64,000 bases of DNA, taken from positions 2,487,501 to 2,551,500 of the forward strand of contig NC_012491.1 of the NCBI RefSeq assembly GCF_000010165.1. Reading direction: 5' to 3'. Of the stretch, positions 59,425 to 64,000 are shown piece by piece. Numbering within the stretch: the first letter of the stretch is position 1; each line of letters opens with the position of its first letter. Source of the stretch: Brevibacillus brevis NBRC 100599. Lineage in GTDB: Bacteria > Bacillota > Bacilli > Brevibacillales > Brevibacillaceae. The notes under the pieces were generated by a model that ran no database searches, was not told where the DNA came from, and worked only from the letters and a program-made list of their open reading frames with translations. A program made the position numbers and the translations under genes.

Positions 59425-59802
59425 ATGGGAACGAGAGGAATCAGAGGCGCGGTCACAGTGGAAGTCGATATGCGCGAAGAGATTGTCTCCGCTACCAAAT
59501 GGTTGCTGGAGGAAATGGTAAGCCGCAACGAAGTAAACCCCGAAGACATTGGCAGCATTATTATTACGACGACAGAGGACCTCTGTGCGACCTTCCCCGC
59601 TCAAGCGGCCCGTCTGCTTGAAGGAGAAGCTTGGCAATACGTCCCACTCATGTGCGCAAGAGAAATCCCGGTGCCAGGTGGCTTGCCGCTTTGTATTCGT
59701 GTCATGATGCATGTGAATACGGACAAGACAGCAAAAGACATTCATCACGTCTTTTTGCGTGATGCAGTCAAGCTGCGCCCAGATTTGACAAATCGCGGTT
59801 GA
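59425..59802 (+). CDS. aroH: chorismate mutase, AroH type
   Basis: A 125-residue monofunctional, trimeric chorismate mutase (chorismate to prephenate). The compact AroH fold is clear: RGIRGAVTVEVD (Arg-7 type residue), ATKWLLEEM, TEDLCATFPAQAAR, VPLMCAREIPVPG (Arg and Cys of the active site) and CIRVMMHVNT. ATG at 59425 with AAGGATG upstream. The trp promoter lies immediately downstream, partly within an inverted repeat. Confidence 0.95.
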   Translation: MGTRGIRGAVTVEVDMREEIVSATKWLLEEMVSRNEVNPEDIGSIIITTTEDLCATFPAQAARLLEGEAWQYVPLMCAREIPVPGGLPLCIRVMMHVNTDKTAKDIHHVFLRDAVKLRPDLTNRG

Positions 59803-59827
59803 CAATTAGGGCGCTCTCTTTTACCAT
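59799..59827 (+). promoter_or_regulatory. trp operon promoter
   Basis: TTGACA (59799-59804), 17-base spacer, TACCAT (59822-59827). The left arm of the 59810-59845 inverted repeat fills much of the spacer. Transcription would begin near 59834, ahead of the TRAP site. Confidence 0.65.
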
Positions 59828-59853
59828 AAGTGAAACGAGAGCGCCTCGTTTTT
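59809..59853 (+). terminator. terminator-like inverted repeat after aroH, overlapping the trp promoter
   Basis: GGCGCTCTC (59810-59818) pairs perfectly with GAGAGCGCC (59837-59845) and is followed by TCGTTTTT. It can end aro transcripts, but also straddles the trp -10 region. Confidence 0.65.
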
Positions 59854-59876
59854 CCGGTAATAAGCAAAAGCCGGCT

Positions 59877-59932
59877 GAGAGCAGAGAATGAGTTGAGCAG
59901 AGTTGAGATGAGTTAGGTTGAGGAGAGAAGAG
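59877..59932 (+). promoter_or_regulatory. TRAP binding site, 11 (G/U)AG triplets
   Basis: Triplets start at 59877, 59884, 59890, 59895, 59900, 59905, 59910, 59914 (UAG), 59920, 59925 and 59930, i.e. exactly eleven, with 1 to 4 base spacers. This equals the TRAP subunit number and matches the trp leader layout of B. subtilis. Confidence 0.95.
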
Positions 59933-59970
59933 AAGGCTGGGTACATATTGACACCCAATCCAGGTCTCTT
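59928..59970 (+). promoter_or_regulatory. trp antiterminator
   Basis: AAGAGA (59928-59933) can pair with TCTCTT (59965-59970) and CTGG (59937-59940) with CCAG (59960-59963). The 5' arm shares bases with triplets 10-11, the 3' arm with the terminator, so TRAP binding should block it. Confidence 0.8.
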
Positions 59971-59987
59971 TGTCTGGATTTTTTTGT
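59957..59987 (+). terminator. trp attenuator terminator
   Basis: AATCCAG (59957-59963) and CTGGATT (59974-59980) followed by TTTTTTG; 100 bases before trpE. Formed when TRAP holds the upstream strand. Confidence 0.9.
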
Positions 59988-60045
59988 ATACTAAAATTTC
60001 TCCCCCTACCTCTCGCTCTAGAAGCGGGTGTAGAAAAGGTGGATG

Positions 60046-60077
60046 CCTCATTCCCTTTTCTCTCCCACTAATTGAGG
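60046..60077 (+). promoter_or_regulatory. possible SD-sequestering hairpin of trpE
   Basis: CCTCA (60046-60050) pairs with TGAGG (60073-60077), the latter overlapping the trpE ribosome site TTGAGGAG. B. subtilis uses a comparable TRAP-induced hairpin to repress trpE translation; here the stem is short. Confidence 0.4.
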
Positions 60078-60089
60078 AGATGAGAGTCC

Positions 60090-61604
60090 ATGTATTTCCC
60101 TTCCCTTGCCGAGGTCAAGACCCTTTCGGCGTCGTATTCCCTTATCCCTGTAAGCATGAAACTGTTGGCAGATCAAGAGACTCCGATTCGTTTGTATCAG
60201 AAGATTCGCAAAAGTGATTCCTTTTTGCTGGAGAGCGTAGAGGGTGGTGCTCGCTGGGCGCGTTTTTCGTTCATTGGCATGAATCCTTTTCAAATCGTGG
60301 AAGCAAAAGGTGAAGAAATCACGGTTTCCTATCGCACTGGTGAAAAGCATGTCCACACAGGAAATCCCGTTTCCTTTTTGCGTGAAGAAACCGATCGTTA
60401 CAAAAGCCCAAAGCTGCCCGGGCTGCCTCGTCTCAGTGGTGGTGCGGTAGGCTTTTTTGGCTACAATACGCTGCGCTACTTCGAAAATTTGCCAGCACAT
60501 CGCAAGGAAGCTGTACGAGTGCCGGATATGCGCTTTCTGTTTGTCGATGAGATGATCGCCTTTGATCATTTGAAGCAGGAGATTCAATTGATTGTGAATC
60601 TCCATGTTGAGCCAGGAGACACTGCGGATACAATTGGCGAAAAATACAAGCAAGTCTGCGAACGAATCGAGGAGCTGGCTACCAAGGTTATGGCTCCGCT
60701 TGAAATGGATCAACGCATTCAAGTAGCAGCAGATACGCCAGCGCCATTGACAGTACAGCCAAATATGACGCGTGAGCAATACGAGCAGCTAGTCGTGCAG
60801 GCGAAAGAATACATCGCAGCCGGCGACATTTTTCAAGTCGTGTTATCCCAACGTTTTTCCGTAAAGACGGATGTTGATCCTTTTGCGGTTTATAGATTGC
60901 TGCGTACATTGAATCCTTCCCCGTACATGTACTATCTCGAATACGAGAGCGAGACAGTCGTCGGGACTTCACCAGAACTACTCGTGCGTGTAGAAGATGA
61001 AAAAGTAGAGATGCGTCCGATTGCAGGAACGCGGAAAAGAGGGGCAACCCCACAAGAAGATGCTGCGTTGGCGGCTGATCTTTTGGCAGATAAAAAGGAG
61101 AGAGCCGAGCATTACATGCTGCTGGATCTGGGGCGCAACGATGTAGGAAAGGTCTCTACTTACGGAAGCGTGAAAGTGGAGGAAGCGTTGGTTATTGAAA
61201 ACTACTCCCATGTGATGCATATGGTTTCGCATGTGACCGGCAAGCTTCGTGAGGGACTGCACGCTTTCGATGCATTGCTGAGTGCTTTTCCGGCCGGTAC
61301 GGTATCCGGTTCTCCCAAGCTACGGGCAATGGAAATTATTGCAGAGCTTGAGCCTGACGCACGTCATCTGTATGCGGGAGCAATTGGCTACATTTCATTT
61401 GATGGTTCACTCGATAGCTGCATCACGATTCGAACGTTGTTCTTTCAGGACGGTTACGCACATGTGCAGGCAGGTGCAGGCATCGTAGCGGACTCGGTCC
61501 CTGCGAGTGAATACCAAGAGACGGTGAACAAAGCAGCAGCGATGCTCTCTGCGTTGGAAAAAGCAGAACAGCTATTTGTCAGAAAGGTGGAGTTGTCATG
61601 CTAA
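60090..61604 (+). CDS. trpE: anthranilate synthase component I
   Basis: A 504-residue chorismate-utilising enzyme making anthranilate with the glutaminase subunit (TrpG/PabA, not in this window, as in B. subtilis). Feedback-site LLESVEGGARWARFSFIGM (~residues 47-65); catalytic core RPIAGTRKRG, DLGRNDVGKV, HMVSHVTG, FPAGTVSGSPK and GAGIVADSVP. ATG at 60090 behind GAGGAGATGAGAG. Overlaps trpD by 7 bases. Confidence 0.96.
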   Translation: MYFPSLAEVKTLSASYSLIPVSMKLLADQETPIRLYQKIRKSDSFLLESVEGGARWARFSFIGMNPFQIVEAKGEEITVSYRTGEKHVHTGNPVSFLREETDRYKSPKLPGLPRLSGGAVGFFGYNTLRYFENLPAHRKEAVRVPDMRFLFVDEMIAFDHLKQEIQLIVNLHVEPGDTADTIGEKYKQVCERIEELATKVMAPLEMDQRIQVAADTPAPLTVQPNMTREQYEQLVVQAKEYIAAGDIFQVVLSQRFSVKTDVDPFAVYRLLRTLNPSPYMYYLEYESETVVGTSPELLVRVEDEKVEMRPIAGTRKRGATPQEDAALAADLLADKKERAEHYMLLDLGRNDVGKVSTYGSVKVEEALVIENYSHVMHMVSHVTGKLREGLHAFDALLSAFPAGTVSGSPKLRAMEIIAELEPDARHLYAGAIGYISFDGSLDSCITIRTLFFQDGYAHVQAGAGIVADSVPASEYQETVNKAAAMLSALEKAEQLFVRKVELSC

Positions 61605-62623
61605 CATACGCGCTGGAACAAATTCTGCTTGGGAAGCACTTAACACGGACGGTTGCAGAAGAGGCTATGGGCGAGATTATGGACGGAAAGGCAACTCCAG
61701 CTCAGATTGGTGCATTTTTAGCGAGCCTTCGCTTGAAGGGCGAGCAGGTGGAAGAGATTATCGGCTTTGCCAAAGCCATGAGAGCGCGCGCGATGAATTT
61801 TCCCATCGAGCTTCCAGGTCTGGTAGACACCTGCGGAACAGGTGGAGACGGAAGTCATACCTTTAACATTTCGACGGCGAGTGCAGTAGTCGCAGCAGCT
61901 GACGGTGTACGCATCGCCAAGCACGGAAATCGTGCGGTTTCCAGCAAAAGCGGAAGTGCTGATGTGTTGGAAGCGTTGGGAGTCCCCGTTAATTTATCTC
62001 CCAAGGACGCCGCAGATTGCCTGCGTGCGACCAATCTCTGCTTCCTGTTCGCTCCTCTGTACCACCAAGCGATGAAGCATGCGGCTGGCCCGCGAAAAGA
62101 ATTGGCGATTCGCACGGTGTTTAATTTACTTGGGCCATTGACGAATCCCGCAGGAGCTAGCCATCAGCTGATGGGCGTCTATGATGCTAAGCTGCTTCCG
62201 AATGTAGCCGCAGTCTTACACGAGCTCGATGTGAAAAGAGCGCTCGTTGTAGCAGGCTCGGATGGACTGGATGAATTGACTGTCACCGGAACGAGTCATA
62301 TTGCCGAGTTGCGGGATGGGCGTATTTTGACATATGAAATCGAGCCAGAGCAGTTCGGCCTGCGCAGACATGAGAAGGATGCTTTGCGTGGCGGTGATGC
62401 CAATGAGAATGCCAAGATCATTCACGACGTGTTTTCCGGAGCACGTGGGGCAGCACGCGACATCGTTTTGCTGAATGCGGGAGCGATCCTCTACCTCGCA
62501 GATCGGGTTAGCTCGATTGAAACTGGGGTTATACGTGCAGCGGAACTGATCGACGGCGGACTGGTCATGCGGAAGCTGGAGCATGTTCGTCACATCGCAG
62601 GAGGTATGATTCATGCTTCGTAA
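61598..62623 (+). CDS. trpD: anthranilate phosphoribosyltransferase
   Basis: A 341-residue enzyme joining anthranilate to PRPP. The PRPP-binding DTCGTGGDGSHTFNIST (~residues 78-94), KHGNRAVSSKSGSADVLEALG and RTVFNLLGPLTNP are characteristic. ATG at 61598 follows AAAGGTGG inside the end of trpE. Overlaps trpC by 11 bases. Confidence 0.96.
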   Translation: MLTYALEQILLGKHLTRTVAEEAMGEIMDGKATPAQIGAFLASLRLKGEQVEEIIGFAKAMRARAMNFPIELPGLVDTCGTGGDGSHTFNISTASAVVAAADGVRIAKHGNRAVSSKSGSADVLEALGVPVNLSPKDAADCLRATNLCFLFAPLYHQAMKHAAGPRKELAIRTVFNLLGPLTNPAGASHQLMGVYDAKLLPNVAAVLHELDVKRALVVAGSDGLDELTVTGTSHIAELRDGRILTYEIEPEQFGLRRHEKDALRGGDANENAKIIHDVFSGARGAARDIVLLNAGAILYLADRVSSIETGVIRAAELIDGGLVMRKLEHVRHIAGGMIHAS

Positions 62624-63413
62624 AATCGTGGAAAAGAAACGCGAGGAGATCGCACGTCTTTATACAGATACAACCGTTTCAGCATTGCTTTATGCAACGA
62701 AGGAAGTTCAGCGTCCACGCGGATTTCGTCAAGCATTGGAGACAAGTGTACGGCCTGTAAGCGTGATTGCCGAAGTGAAAAAAGCATCCCCGTCCAAAGG
62801 GTTAATCCGACCTGATTTCCAGGCAGTGACCATCGCGAAGGCTTATCAGGCCGCTCAAGCAGAATGTTTGTCTGTTTTGACAGACGAGTCCTTTTTTCAA
62901 GGGAGTTTAAGCTATCTACGGCAAATTCACGAGGTAGTTGATCGCCCGTTACTCAGAAAAGACTTTCTTCTGGATGAAATTCAAGTCGTGGAAGCAAGAG
63001 CAGCAGGCGCTGATTGTGTGTTGCTCATTGCTGCGATTCTCGATAGGGAAACGCTTCGCCACCTGAACCAAACTGCCGAGGAGCTGGGCATGGATGTACT
63101 GATTGAGGTCCATGACAAACGCGAATGTGAGCTTGTTTTTCAAGCGATGGAACCGAAATTGCTTGGGATCAACAATCGAAACTTGAATACGTTTCAAACG
63201 GACCTTGCCGTTACGCATGAGTTGATTGCAGAACTACCTGCGTCACTGACGATCGTGAGCGAAAGTGGGATTTCGACACCGGCGGATATTGAGAATGTAC
63301 AAAGTGCAGGAGCCCGGGCTGTGCTGGTTGGAGAGCATTTCATGCGCCAAACAGACGTCGAGCGCGCAGTTATTGATCTCGTGGGAGAAGCGGCACCGGG
63401 GGTGAGTGTATGA
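62613..63413 (+). CDS. trpC: indole-3-glycerol-phosphate synthase
   Basis: A 266-residue TIM barrel that closes the indole ring. VIAEVKKASPSKGLI (~residues 51-65), VLTDESFFQGS, LLRKDFLLDE, LLGINNRNL and VSESGI are present. ATG at 62613 after GGAGGTATG within trpD. Overlaps trpF by 4 bases. Confidence 0.96.
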   Translation: MLRKIVEKKREEIARLYTDTTVSALLYATKEVQRPRGFRQALETSVRPVSVIAEVKKASPSKGLIRPDFQAVTIAKAYQAAQAECLSVLTDESFFQGSLSYLRQIHEVVDRPLLRKDFLLDEIQVVEARAAGADCVLLIAAILDRETLRHLNQTAEELGMDVLIEVHDKRECELVFQAMEPKLLGINNRNLNTFQTDLAVTHELIAELPASLTIVSESGISTPADIENVQSAGARAVLVGEHFMRQTDVERAVIDLVGEAAPGVSV

Positions 63414-64000
63414 CTCGCTTGAAAATATGTGGGATCAAGCGGACGGAAACACTTGCACTGTTAAAAGAGCTGGAAGTCGATTACGTAGGCCTTGTTTTTG
63501 CCCCAAGTAAGCGACAAGTTGATGCCCAGACTGCTGGACAATTGCTTGCAGCCGTTCCGGGTCACCCTCCTGCTGTTGGCGTGTTCGTTAATCCGACGAT
63601 GGAAGAGCTGGAGGAAGTACTAAGCGAGGCACCGTTATCCGTGATCCAGTTGCATGGACAGGAGACGCCACAATTTTGCCAGCAAGTTCGGGAGCGGTTC
63701 GCTCTTCCGGTGTGGAAGGCGTTGGCTGTGGGCGGAGAAGCGGATGCTGCTTTAGCAATTCAATCCTATCAGGGTATTGTCAGTGCCTTTTTATTTGATA
63801 CATATGACCCTGGTCAAGCAGGTGGTACAGGCAAAAAGTTTTCGTGGGAACAAATTCCTGCATTGCAAGCAGCATGTGAGGCAGCAGACTGCATCATAGC
63901 TGGAGGGATTCATGCGGAGAATGTCGGAGAATTAATGGGACAGTATCAAGCAGGGATAGTCGATGTGTCTAGTGGAGTAGAGACGGATGGCGTAAAAGAC
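63410..64000 (+). CDS. trpF: phosphoribosylanthranilate isomerase (3' truncated by window edge)
   Basis: The frame opens with ATG at 63410 overlapping the trpC stop and stays open to the right edge (197 codons). KICGIKRTETL (~residues 5-15, catalytic Cys), DYVGLVFAPSKRQV, VIQLHGQE, LFDTYD (catalytic Asp) and the phosphate-binding IIAGGIHAENV and VDVSSGVET segments identify TrpF. Only a few C-terminal residues are missing, since the family is ~205-215 long. trpB and trpA are expected next. Confidence 0.95.
   Translation, partial: MTRLKICGIKRTETLALLKELEVDYVGLVFAPSKRQVDAQTAGQLLAAVPGHPPAVGVFVNPTMEELEEVLSEAPLSVIQLHGQETPQFCQQVRERFALPVWKALAVGGEADAALAIQSYQGIVSAFLFDTYDPGQAGGTGKKFSWEQIPALQAACEAADCIIAGGIHAENVGELMGQYQAGIVDVSSGVETDGVKD

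Overview
The window looks like chromosomal core DNA of an aerobic, endospore-forming Bacillota species, most likely Brevibacillus or a close Paenibacillaceae relative (genus is inference). Evidence: strong Shine-Dalgarno sites, frequent GTG/TTG starts, many sporulation/germination genes (dacB-spmAB, sleB-ypeB, spoVIF, spoIVA), a bacillithiol gene, a T-box leader, a TRAP regulator with its trp target, and a gene order that follows Bacillus subtilis over most of its length. Menaquinone genes of the futalosine type (mqnA, a UbiA-type prenyltransferase, a UbiX) sit where B. subtilis has only hepS-menG-hepT, which argues against a B. subtilis-group genome. I saw no prophage, transposase, CRISPR array or rRNA.

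Layout. 1-5.5 kb: end of a GGDEF-domain gene, ppiB, a site-2 protease, scpA-scpB, and the sporulation operon dacB-spmA-spmB. 5.5-13.6 kb: rluB, the cytochrome c maturation/redox cluster resA-resB-resC-resD-resE and a HAD hydrolase. 13.6-20 kb (minus strand): a small unknown gene, an ArsB/NhaD-type transporter, then a class V aminotransferase and serA behind a serine (AGC) T-box leader, a 4Fe-4S ferredoxin and an anchored unknown protein. 20-25.9 kb: ypbB-recQ-CPBP protease-LysM protein-thioredoxin-reductase-like protein, then a MecA-type adaptor. 26-30 kb: bshB2 (minus), gudB with an upstream cre-like palindrome, a 630-bp gap with two tandem ~200-bp nested palindromes, and ansA (minus).

30-34 kb: prsW, a 52-residue Cys protein, sleB-ypeB, a PilZ protein and a small membrane protein. 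34-43 kb: cmk-plsC-rpsA-like, fni, yphA, a YIEGIA protein with its small partner, der-plsY-gpsA and spoVIF. 43-47 kb: two small unknown/DUF genes, two tandem 2Fe-2S ferredoxins, a lipoprotein and spoIVA. 47-56.9 kb: hup, folE, tRNA-Pro(GGG), a lytic transglycosylase, mtrB (TRAP), an unknown protein, hepS-menG-mqnP-ubiX-mqnA-hepT, ndk, cheR and a 52-residue ORF. 57-64 kb: aroC-aroB-aroH followed by the trp operon trpE-trpD-trpC-trpF; trpF runs off the right edge.

Functional links: the chorismate genes feed both the trp operon and MqnA. TRAP, encoded at 49.4 kb, has an 11-triplet target at 59877-59932 overlapping an antiterminator. resABC builds c-type cytochromes under ResDE, fitting the menaquinone module. 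The best leads outside known families are the two nested palindromes at 28.39-28.86 kb.
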